A DNA stretch of 26,069 bases from Lenisia limosa. Its lineage: Eukaryota > Breviatea. Location: contig LPNZ01008640.1 in NCBI GenBank assembly GCA_001655205.1, positions 1 to 26,069 of the forward strand. Reading direction: 5' to 3'. A program made the position numbers and the translations under genes. Shown here in pieces: positions 11,501-22,000 of the stretch; the first letter of the stretch is position 1; every line of letters starts with the position of its first letter. The notes below the pieces were generated by a model. The model made no database searches. It saw only the letters and a program-made list of their open reading frames with translations, and was not told the DNA's origin.

Positions 11501-12778
11501 CCCTGCTACGAGGGTGTCAACTCTGCATCGTCCATGACTAATGGTGACATGTGCTCGGACACCACCATGACTCCCACAATGTTTACTTGCTCAGCTCCTG
11601 ATGCCTGCTCTTCCTGTATGCTTGTCTCACGTGCCAAAGCTCCTGTCATTTCCTCATATTTCTAGCCGCCCCTAAGGGCTGTGACGTCTGTGCCGGCACC
11701 GACATGACCATCACCAATGACGTGCTCAAGAACTACATGTACGCCAACTAAGCTTTCAATGAAAAGAAATGAGTGTATTTTTTGGCTCATTTTGCCAGGA
11801 ATTACGGGCCTGATAGCTGCCTCAACCAGTACACCAAGCAGCAGTATGCGAGACAGCGTTGCTACGTCGACCTCATGTACGGCGACTGGATGATTGATGA
11901 CGCCGATACTGCCGTGGGGAGGGCTCTCAAGCCAGTTGACATAATCCGAAAAATCAGGGGGCGTAACTCCTAGGACACAAGGGATATATGTATGTACACT
12001 TGCTTATTCCTCCATCTGACAATCCAGGCCCAAGTTGCTACCCCCTCCCCCGTTGTTATTGCCCCTGTGGTTTGTGGCGACCCTCGCTTTTGCTTCTTTT
12101 GGCTATTCAGCCGCCACCCCTTGACTCTGCCAGGTTTACGACAAGGACACCCATTATCTGGTAGCATGGCATCGCTCTATCTACGAGCCCTCCGGAACCA
12201 AGTAAGCCCTTGCTCTTAACAGGGAATACTAAAGGACCGTGCCACTCGTTACACCGCTAACTCCCAGATACGAGGTGACCCGTACCCCGGCCTTCTCCTC
12301 TGCTGTCGTTGTTGAGGCTCCTTCCGCCGCCAACGGTACGCGGCTTCAAAGAATCATTTCTATGTTTATCAAGGTTTTATCGACCAACAAGTGGTATTAT
12401 ATCATCATATACGATGTCACTCTTGCCCCCCTCCCCTCACACCGCAGCCGCAGTGACGTATTCCGACTCCGATCGTCAAGAGGGCGCCAAATACACGTGA
12501 GTTGAGATTTGTCATAGCCTAAACTGGATCGGTCCTAAATAACCGCTTATTTCCCAAAATCCCCCCTTCCATAACCAGCCTAGTATTACCGCCTTTGTTG
12601 GGTCGAATAAGGCCTCTCCGTCCCCGGATTCCCTGGATGTTGTCGTGTCCCCCGCTTCTGTCCCGTGAGCAAGGGTCCTGATATCTTGATGATGATAATA
12701 CCAACAGTTGATTTGAACTGATTGTGTAGCATGGTCGCTTTCACTGCTCTGGTTACCCTTATTGCCCTACTCTTCTAA
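8534..12778 (+). CDS. Gene D: secreted, probably GPI-anchored M43 (pappalysin-type) metalloprotease with two LNR modules and an FN3 domain
   Basis: Predicted extracellular zinc endopeptidase. Exons, all phases closing except at the gap and at the end of the 10230 exon: 8534-8591, 8631-8666, 8704-8775, 9202-9245, 9320-9416, 9475-9554, gap/9686-9705, 9783-9835, 9908-9956, 10068-10092, 10230-about 10280, 10426-10555, 10634-10716, 10854-10948, 10998-11126, 11167-11214, 11347-11395, 11484-11615, 11666-11738, 11799-11913, 12028-12069, 12134-12201, 12268-12335, 12448-12496, 12584-12664, 12730-12778. Order: signal peptide (MKVLLFAFLALLGVAFAQ), N-terminal region, two Lin-12/Notch repeats, M43-like catalytic domain (LLGYATFPWSND, HEIGHCFGLYH, Met-turn NYMNYG), FN3-like domain, hydrophobic C-terminal tail with no residues after it. 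About 595 residues are visible; some are lost in gap 9564-9685. M43 family members cleave peptide bonds using zinc held by HExxHxxGxxH; the substrate here is unknown. M11 (gametolysin) was considered, but LGYATFPW and the NYMNYG/DSCLNQYT block fit M43 better. Confidence 0.85.
9813..10650 (+). other. Two Lin-12/Notch repeat (LNR) modules of gene D
   Basis: The first module is spread over exons 9783-9835, 9908-9956 and 10068-10092: FCDRPYVKD, then SGDGQCDDSCDYLTTG, then FDGGDC. The second lies in 10426-10555 and 10634-10716: CNSGQC, CAPAC, SNGVCDEACNIKEH, then YDGGECC. The NG/DG-x-C-D-x-x-C and YDGG(D/E)C signatures are the calcium-binding hallmarks of LNR modules, which also occur in human pappalysins (PAPP-A). 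Each repeat is cut by an intron just before the (F/Y)DGG motif. Confidence 0.75.
11209..11379 (+). other. Zinc-binding active site HEIGHCFGLYH, split by an intron
   Basis: Exon 11167-11214 ends with codons for His-Glu and exon 11347-11395 begins Ile-Gly-His-Cys-Phe-Gly-Leu-Tyr-His. Together they form the metzincin consensus HExxHxxGxxH: three His zinc ligands and the catalytic Glu are all present, so the enzyme is expected to be active. The intron (11215-11346) falls between the catalytic Glu and the second ligand, in phase 0. The 1,4-beta-type turn Met (NYMNYG) downstream is likewise formed across the intron 11739-11798. Confidence 0.85.
12028..12664 (+). other. Fibronectin type III-like domain of gene D
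   Basis: The segments VYDKDTHYLVAWHRSIYE, YEVTRTPAFSSAVVVEAPS, AAVTYSDSDRQEGAKYTI and TAFVGSNKASPSPDSLDVVV follow the FN3 beta-strand pattern: a Trp in strand B, a Tyr-x-Val strand C, and Y-T-I-x-A-x-x-G-x-x-x-x-S-P near the end. It spans five exons with agreeing phase (0, 2, 1, 2, 2). FN3 modules are typical spacers or binding modules of secreted proteases. Confidence 0.65.
12730..12778 (+). other. C-terminal hydrophobic tail of gene D (probable GPI-anchor signal)
   Basis: The last exon encodes PMVAFTALVTLIALLF and the stop codon TAA (12776-12778). Small residues (Ser, Pro, Ala) precede an uninterrupted hydrophobic stretch, with no cytosolic residues after it, as in GPI-attachment signals. 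A plain C-terminal membrane anchor is the alternative. Confidence 0.6.
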
Positions 12779-13064
12779 ATCCTTTGATACATAAATTTTG
12801 GTTTAAACTGTTTTTTGATACTTATTGCGATCGGGAAATTAGGATCACGTAACGAATATGCTAGATGATTTTAATGCAGGGATGCTTGAGAAGGGAAGTA
12901 TTCCAGTTCTTTAAGGGTCTACCGCAATCCAAGCTTTGCCCTATTCAAAAACCATTGAAAGTACAACACGTAAATAAGACCAGACCTGGAACCGAAACAA
13001 GACAAACACCCACATAAACTAAATCAGACAAAATAAAAAATAAAAACCAATAATAAAACCATAC
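12779..13064. other. Convergent intergenic spacer between genes D and C
   Basis: AT-rich sequence with A-tracts (AAATAAAAAATAAAAACC near 13030) between the stop of gene D and the probable end of gene C. No coding frame or RNA gene is supported. Confidence 0.55.
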
Positions 13065-16000
13065 CTAAATCAAGTCCATCACTTGAGTCAGAATCAACTC
13101 CCTGTCCGCCTCATATGTTCGTCGATCTGATGTTTGAAATTTGTTCAAAGGAATCGGAAGGGATTTTACAGACGTGATAAGTAAGAACGTTAGAGCTTAT
13201 TCTAACATTCATCACATCCCACCTTTGGAAACTGGGGCGAACTCCTGGAGGAAAGTGTGGACAACTTGCCAGCTCTTGTTGCCCTATTGCGTAAAAAGTC
13301 ACATCAATGTGCAATACTGTGAAAGAGTCAGAACTACCCCCCACTAAATCAGTATTGATAACATGACCAGAAGGGGGGTCTTCACCCTGGTTTGCCTGCC
13401 TCCTTCTCATGACATGACTTATCTCGTATATGGGGGTGAAGCGGTCCATGGCAGCAAGTGAAAGCGGCACTCGTCCTGTCAACCGTAAGCGAACATCGGG
13501 TGGGAATGATGCGTGTTTCATGCATATGTACAAGAGTAAGTTGATTTTTGGTAACACATAATTGCCTTTTCCTCTCACCTGTCTCACTAAACTCCTGCCC
13601 GTACATGCCGTCCAGGATTAGCAACGCATCCATGCTGGAGTGGCCAAGTTGGTCCTGAAGGGGTATGAGAATTGCTACAAAGCAAGGGTAAACCCCAATA
13701 CGAGGAAAGACAATACCCTCTTTTTATTAATGACAAGCATACTACCAAATGGTCGTGGGATCGAACAGGGAAATGTGCCTTGCGGAGGACAATCGCTGCC
13801 AGTCGCCTGAGCAAATACTGCAAGGTCAATATGGGGCTTTGAGCAGAATCAATGCGATCCCTACCATTTGGGAGAAGTTTTGAACCTCGGAGTGAGTAAA
13901 AAACGCCGTATTCAGGCACATCATCACTTCTTTGTTTTCATCGCACGACAACACTGAATCATTATTTCCAAGTGTCGTGTTTCTGAGTGATGAGACACCC
14001 TCATACCCTCGACCAGGTTTTTCAATGCTCTTTCAGAGTAATCTGAGCTGATGACAGCATCAATGATGTGAGGTGTCAGGCTGGGTAGTCGATGTAGCAT
14101 TTCAGCTATCACGGACATGTTGGTGCTGTTTAGTATAAGAAGAAGAATTGCTGAAAAATGGGGAGACAATCAAATCAAGCCAATAATGTTGCAGTTTTGT
14201 ACCCCCCCCCGACTAGTCAAAGGGAGGGGATATGAAGAGGGGGTTAGGGTGATGAATCCATGAGGGCTGTACCTGGCTGACTAGCTCAATGCTTTGCAAA
14301 CTAAACCATCAAGATAAAAAAAAACTCATAATAATATCAAAACGGATCCAATATCATGATTTAATAAAAGGTTAGCTTATTTTGCCCCTGTTGTACAACA
14401 CCCAGCAAACTCAATAATGTGAGAGAACGGGTGAATAACGTTATCCAAAACATCAGGTGGGGCGGTGACAGGCCAACAGTCGTTGCTTTTGAGGTATTGG
14501 AGCGCCAGCTGGCCGAAGGNNNNNNNNNNNNNNNNNNNNNNNNNNNNNNNNNNNNNNNNNNNNNNNNNNNNNNNNNNNNNNNNNNNNNNNNNNNNNNNNN
14601 NNNNNNNNNNNNNNNNNNNNNNNNNNNNNNNNNNNNNNNGAAAAAGCTAAGCACAATCGCAGCAGTTAGTAAGTCGAACTCTGAATTGTTAGTTACGGCC
14701 AGGCGAATCATAAGCCCAGTCCTGCCCACTTTTGAGTGTTGCCAGGAGGTGAGTAACGCAGTGGACTGGACGCTTGGGACCGAGGATGAACAGGCCGTTA
14801 AAGAGCTGACTTGCCGTAAATATTGGCGTCTGATCCTTGACAACCATCGTGAAAAGAGACTACAACGGTCATACTAATGTAAAGGAAGCGTCTTATCATT
14901 TGGGCTTCACCACAGCCAAAAAAAACGATTACAATTGATCAAGGAAAGCCCACCACAGTCAGTTGGGAGGTAAACAGCTGACACTGGGCCGTTGTGTAGT
15001 ATTCGGAACCTGAACAATAAAACCAAGGAAAAAAACACCATATTCTGCTATCTGATGTATGATAAAACAAGTGCATATGCCATACTAACTCAACAGCACA
15101 ACTTATCAGAATCTATAATCGCTCTGGATTGTGCCCCCAGCCAACAATAGAGGAATGCAAACAGAGGGTACCCCATGAGAGCGAGGGACTCCAGCATTAG
15201 TCCATGGCCCTTGGCAAATTGAAGAATCTCAGAGAAGCCCTTGAAACGTCAGTCAAGGCATTAATCAACAAGGGGAGGACGGAACCTCAAGATACGCTCT
15301 GATCGCCAGGGTGCCCCCACCGATTGAGCGAAACAGCACAAAACAGCGCGCATGAAGTCCGGTGGCGTGGATCGGAAGATCTCTTCAAACAGTCGATTGG
15401 CCTCCACGTTGTCCAACAGGTTGGCTCGGAGAATAGGGGATGGAATCTTGGGGGGGGGGGGNNNNNNNNNNNNNNNNNNNNNNNNNNNNNNNNNNNNNNN
15501 NNNNNNNNNNNNNNNNNNNNNNTTGTTCTTTACAGAACAACTATGCCCAAGATTGAAGGCTCGAATCAGTGACACTACCAGGATGAACAACCCACCATTG
15601 CCAGGATGAACGAGGTTGGTGGCTCACATGGGGCAATCCAATTCAGGAGCCTGATGGTAAAAGGGAAATTAATGAAAACAAAAAAAAAACTCCATTCACG
15701 CATCTGGGTAACAGGTAATGTACATTCAGCCCACGCACCCGGTTTTCGGATTAATAGTGACAGAAGGACCGAGTTTGAGAGTCTGAGGGAAACTGGCAGT
15801 ACTTGCGTAGGCTGGGGGGGGGGGGGNNNNNNNNNNNNNNNNNNNNNNNNNNNNNNNNNNNNNNNNNNNNNNNNNNNNNNNNNNNNNNNNNNNNNNNNNN
15901 NNNNNNNNNTGCAAACCTATGCTTACAAACTCCTTCGGAACCAATAGGGTGAGGAGAGCGGAGGACGCGCTAAATGTATCAGAACTGTCAACCCAATCAA

Positions 16001-19000
16001 TATTAAGCCGTCAAAACTCAAACCACGAGTGAGAAAATGAACAATTCATAATAGGAAAATAAACAATTTGTATGATGTTTGTTATGGACATGACATACAA
16101 ATACGACAATGATCGAGGAAAGGTATACCTTGAAAGAGGTGGGAGAGGAGTGGAATGAAGAAGCTCAGGTGTGGCCAGAGATACCACGTGGAGGATAATG
16201 GGGGAGGCGAGTGACAGATGCAGCCCTGACAGAAGATTGGACAGCATTGTGGGTTCAACTGCAGTGTCATTTTGAAAGGGGGCTTACTGTACTGCTTGAG
16301 ACAGATTTGGAGTAGTTCATTGGTCAATTTCTTCAGTAATATCAAGCCATTGTGAAACTGAAAGAGTGAATGATCCACATTTTAGTTAGTACTTTGGCTA
16401 GTACCCCCCCCCCCTTCCCACATTCTGGTTAGTACTAGCCATTTTGGCTGCCTGTTTGAGGGTGTCTGGAGAAGACATCAAACAATGCACCTGCTGTGTG
16501 AAACAAAAAACGATCAGTATCCAGCTGAGCCCACTGACCGTGGCGTCAAGGTTGTGTGTTATCTTCAAAAGCGCTATTTCGGCACAAAATAGCTGCTCGG
16601 AGAATTGGACAATGAAATGCGATTCAAAGTGGAAGCACGCAGCGTTACTGTCACAATCTGGGTCACTAAGCTGTTAGAAATGCCCACTGTATCAGACTTG
16701 GACAGAGAATTGACCTGGGCTTACTCAATGACCGCAATGGCTTCAGCCAAAGGAAGATCCTCCTCAACTAAACTGTGAAAGAAGCCGTATGGTATATCGC
16801 TAATTCGTAGATCAACCGCAAATGCAGCGCCATGAAGGATCCGAGGTAACTCACATGACATGAACTGGGGTGCATTATCACTTGAGGGATGGATTACACG
16901 GTTCGAGAATGAGCAGTAACGTGGAAGTTCGTCCTCCTCAAAGAGTCCCGTGTCACAATAATGATTCTAAGGTGTAATTCCGTGCACAGTGGCAGAAAGA
17001 CTAACCACCAAATGGATTTGCAGCGCCTGGGATGAGCAGTTGATGCAATGAAGCCATCGAGAGAGAAGGGCTAGGTTATTAGCTTTATCATGCAGCAGTG
17101 GTAGTCATGATAGACCTCCACTTACAGTAGAAGATTGGGTGAATAGTTGGAAGTCTTGCTATGAAGCGTGGAATTGTGGTTAACGCCCTATGGGGGTTAC
17201 AATCTCATCTCCTGAGTGAGGGAGGTGAAGGCATGGGTATGGGAACAACTCCCACTTGGTAGGGAGTTGATCGATGGCGAAGGCAAATTCGGGCGGTATA
17301 AATACTTCCTGCAGAAGTTAGTTTCTGCTATGGAAGGAGAGACATTCATACCTTGGTGTCAATGGGCTCCATGCTCCTCAACTTCTCCAATTGGGACACA
17401 ACCTGAAGGGTCAAGTATCGATGCACTGTCCTCACCCATTGCCCCACAAACACTAGGCAAGAGACCATTGAGCTTCTTATAGCTGCAACCTGGGAACATG
17501 AGATAGTGTCCAACACTGGTCTCAATCTCAACCGCATTTGGTAGACAGAACATTCGATACAGTAGCTGCGTAGTTAAAAAGACAATGATAAGGTCCAAAA
17601 ACAGGAGAATTGAAAACTCCACTCATGGCTAAACATTTACACACCATCCTACCGAGAGCCTTTGAAGGTACTCGAGTGAATACAGCGACTCAAGCGTCTT
17701 CAGCATGTCTAATGCGAGGTAAATGCGGTCATGAGGGGTGCTTAAAATAAATCAGCCATCTACACGAACCAAGACAAGTATCAACAACCAACCAAGCATC
17801 AACTCAGGGGAGGCTGCCTTGAAAACGAATCGAATAGTAGATGCGGTGAGATGGTGGCCTCCCTGAAGACCGTAAGAAGGAAAAGAGCGAGCTGACGAGA
17901 CACCCCAAGTTACAATACTCTCCTTTGAACAGTCGTGGTAGCTTTGGCCGATGTAGGGGTGCAGCTTCTCCGGATAAGTCGCGTTGACTATCAGAATAAT
18001 AGTTACCCAGTCCGAGTACGTGGGCCCTGCAGATGGTCAGAGAAGCGGTTTTTATACACATATTTCAATATTTATCAAGGACTTGTCGATATGTTCCAAT
18101 TCCATAAACACCAAAAAGAGCCTCACAAAGCCAACCAATGGTCTCGAAAAATTCGTTAGTTCGGACTGACGCGATCAAACCGAGGTTTTGCTCCTCCTCA
18201 GAGAGCTGTACAATGAGTTCGAACGTTAGAGGTTGCAGACAAAGAAACATATAATATGGTATTACGTACGAAGATGATATGATTCCTCAGAGTACAACCA
18301 TTTGCCTTCGTGCCTACCGCGCCGACAACGCTGGCCATCTTCAGCGGGATTACCAGCGGCGACCACAGCGGCAAATACTGCGTGTACACCTGGGGGCTGA
18401 CGTGTCAAAAAAGGACGAAAAGAACCTTCAGCGACACGGATCCAAACACCCAACCAACAGAGAGTCAGCCAACGAGAACAGCGTGGCGAAGTCAAGGGAC
18501 GATACGATGGACTCAATTTGCGATGGGTCAAGACGGCAACAAAAGGACGAGCCTATAATGTCAGTCATAACCTTACTATGACACAAGTAGTTTGACAGGC
18601 TGCATACTAATGATAGAGCCCAAGCTGCCGAATTTGCCTCGACTTGCCAAATGCGGAACAAGCAAACTAATGTGATCGTTCAGATCCTCGTCAGACATCC
18701 TGGGGCATGATATCATACCAATAACAAAGAGATTTCGGGTAGATAAACCAACTTTTCCAAGTCCTCGCGCATTTCCTGAGCGCTATTGACTTGGGTGATT
18801 TGTTGGCTGAAATCACGGTCGTCGAAAACGGACGAACCACTACACCATCATTTTCATTAAATGTTGCCTATTGAGAAAAATCCCGTATAAACGCCGTTGA
18901 TACCTTCGGTGCCCCCTGGAGTACTCGCTGCAATTCGATGACACTTCGCTGGCTGTCCTATTTCGACTTCGACCGGATGATGAGATCGACCCTCCGGGAG

Positions 19001-22000
19001 ACAGTGGCGGGGTCAGGCCGACAACGCTGATGGTCAGAGGGAATCTGATGCACACGAATCCACTGCCTATTCATAGCCTGACTTGGGCGAACCTTGCCAA
19101 ACTGGATTCTGCCAGATTCTGCTGTGTCAGCGGCACAGCAAATGCCATTTTAGCAGTAGCCGTGGTTTCGTCATCAGAGCTAGCCAGGATCGAAGATAGA
19201 GACGATGCTGAGGACATGGACATGATGTCCTCAGCCTCGTCAAGACCCACATTGAGCCCGTCAAGCTTCTGGCAGAAGTCGCCGTCGTCGTCATCGGAAT
19301 AATCATGGCTCGTAGGCGTCAGTTTGATGTTGTCGGAAACTTCAGGTTCGGAGGTAAACATGAGTTGGGGGGAGATCAAGTCACTGTTAAATGGCTCAAT
19401 GTCAGAAATAGACTCCGATCCTGAAGGGTGAGTGAGACCTTCCAAAAGGACTGTTAGACAGAAAGCGACAAGTCCGACCTGAGTTGTCTTCCTCGGATAT
19501 GACAGCGTCTGAATAGTAAGTTTGTGAGTGGGCTAATCTATTCATAAAAGTAGTGGGTAAGCCTCGGATTATATACCACTGAAACACCCATCTACAAACA
19601 GAAGATGTGAATACCGGCAACAGCAAGGAAAACCACCCACCAAGCTGACTAGCAACAAGTACTGGTGGTGCACTGAGTGGCGAAGGTCGTACTGACACTG
19701 GGGGGGGGGGGNNNNNNNNNNNNNNNNNNNNNNNNNNNNNNNNNNNNNNNNNNNNNNNNNNNNNNNNNNNNNNNNNNNNNNNNNNNNNNNNNNNNNNATT
19801 GGGACGAGCTTTATTATCAACATTGTGACTCGAGCTTGGGACTCGAGCTTTATTATCAACATTGGGAATACCTGTTGGTGGCGGTGCAGGGCGTACACAG
19901 TCTGAGGAGAGCTCAAAAAGCTTTCTCCACCCTGACTACTGTGAGTTGTATCATTAATTGATGAGTGGGACTGAACCAGATGGTCTTCCCCTGGCTTACG
20001 CGGGTTTCTGACAAGGTCTTCTGCAGACTTGGTTGCTGAGGCTTCCCATGAGCGAAGACTCTGTCAACATTATTAATGTCAAAGAGGATCATATATTACA
20101 TATGTTCCATTGATGACACGACGCTGGTTTTTTGAACCCGACAGAATAACAAATATTTCAGCATAGCTTACTTTTGCTGACTCCCTGATACATGCCCAAG
20201 CCTCCTGCGCAAGTGTCGTTGTGGCGCTGGTGGGCTCCTTAGGGGTGAAATGAAAAGGGAGCTGAGAATTCACCAATAAGGGGTGAAATGAAAAGTTCGA
20301 ACAATATGATTTGAACTGACATTCATTGCATCAGCAAGACGTTTCTGCACAGGATGTCCAAGTTGCTCCCCAATGAATTGCAGAACTGTCAGGTGAATAG
20401 ACGCAGTAAGTAAAAAAAACAGCAAAGATAATTTTTGTGTATGAAATGGTATTAATGCCCTTTGGTGTTTTACTTTGCTTTATCCCTCAGTACTCTCATT
20501 TGGGATAATGGCTGATCTCTCATGGTGCGTCAGGGCACTTAGATAGTACTCAGCTGCAGTAAAGGATTCCTAAATCGTAATGGACGGGACGATGGAGAAG
20601 CTCACAACCAATGCCACACCCACATCGATATTGACATCAACAGCCACAACAATCTCGTCAAAGAACCGCTTTGATAATGCTCCGTTTTCAAGGCTTGGCG
20701 AAATTCCAATTCTTGAGAAGTTACAAGGACATTAAAGAAATGACAAGGTGATTCTTATCTATTATACCCGATACTAACTCGAAAGCTATCGCCGCCATCA
20801 AGGGTTTGTTGTATTGGATGATGCTTCTAAAAGGTCATGAACATTGAAACAGCAACAACCAACCGAGCAAGCCAGTCAGTGATTGGGAGTTCAGCCATGT
20901 TGGAAAACCGCTTCTTCGGATGAAGCTTCGACAGTTTCGGCATGAGCTTGCAGCCGAATATGCACATTCCTAAATTTCATAAGTTAACCACACAAACGCA
21001 CCGTAGATCCAGTTGTACTGGACAATGAACCCTGCGAGTGATTGAGCTTTACAAGGGAGAAGACTCGGCATCAGGTTTGCAAGGTTGGGCATGACATTAA
21101 NNNNNNNNNNNNNNNNNNNNNNNNNNNNNNNNNNNNNNNNNNNNNNNNNNNNNNNNNNNNNNNNNNNNNNNNNNNNNNNNNNNNNNNNNNNNNNTCCCAT
21201 AGGGGAAGAGCAATAGCTTGAGTTCATCCATAAAAGATGTCCTACCTGAGAGCTGAGAGATAAGGCTCCACTTCTTGAACTGTGCAGTATTCATCCAAGG
21301 TGTCTCTCTAGTATGTGAACAATTTCCCATCACTCAGACCACTTCGGCTTGATTTCCTGGGTCCCCATATCACAATTATAGCAATTCTTTGGACATTCCT
21401 CGTACCTCCTTCTGTCTCAGTAGGACACTCTCCAAGCAAGTTGTTGCTGCAGCCAGCACGTAGCCTTGTACACTGGAACGGAACATCGGGCTGATGGCTG
21501 GGTTTGGGGCCTCGCTGTTGTCATACGGGCTAGGGTATGAGGATGGTATGGATTCCTCCTCCAAATAATCTTGCTATTGCTCACGTGAAGTACTCTGGAG
21601 AATAGTCCTCATCATCAACAACATGTGTGGCGTAGGGCTGGCCCAAGTACGTCTGCAAAAGTAAACGAGCAGCACTATTTATCCAGACGGTTTTTTCCAG
21701 GTATGCAATTCTTTTGAAACCGGATATGAATCATGGATAAGGGAGCTGTAACAAACCTCAATGGGGAGAATGAAAGAGGGGTCACCAGTCAACGTAAGGA
21801 GGTAAACGATCAAAGCAATGGTTCGGAACAGTTCGTCCTCGTGAACCGGGAGATCAAAGTCCGTACCTGCTTTATCAGACTCGTAGCAAATCGTACATAT
21901 ACCATACCAGTTGAGCCTCGTACCCAATTCCCACCATCATCAATACCAGCTTGCTTCATTTTCCTTCTTTTGAAGTACATCACAAGAAGGCTGTCGATAT

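Noticed and set aside
8534-12778. Gametolysin (M11) assignment for gene D
   Set aside because: The zinc motif alone would allow it, but the LLGYATFPW block, the Cys-rich loop and the NYMNYG/DSCLNQYT segment match the M43 pattern better.
14200-14215. C-run CCCCCCCC near 14204 as a plus-strand 3' splice site
   Set aside because: No plus-strand exon follows in any frame and the surrounding coding sequence is on the minus strand.
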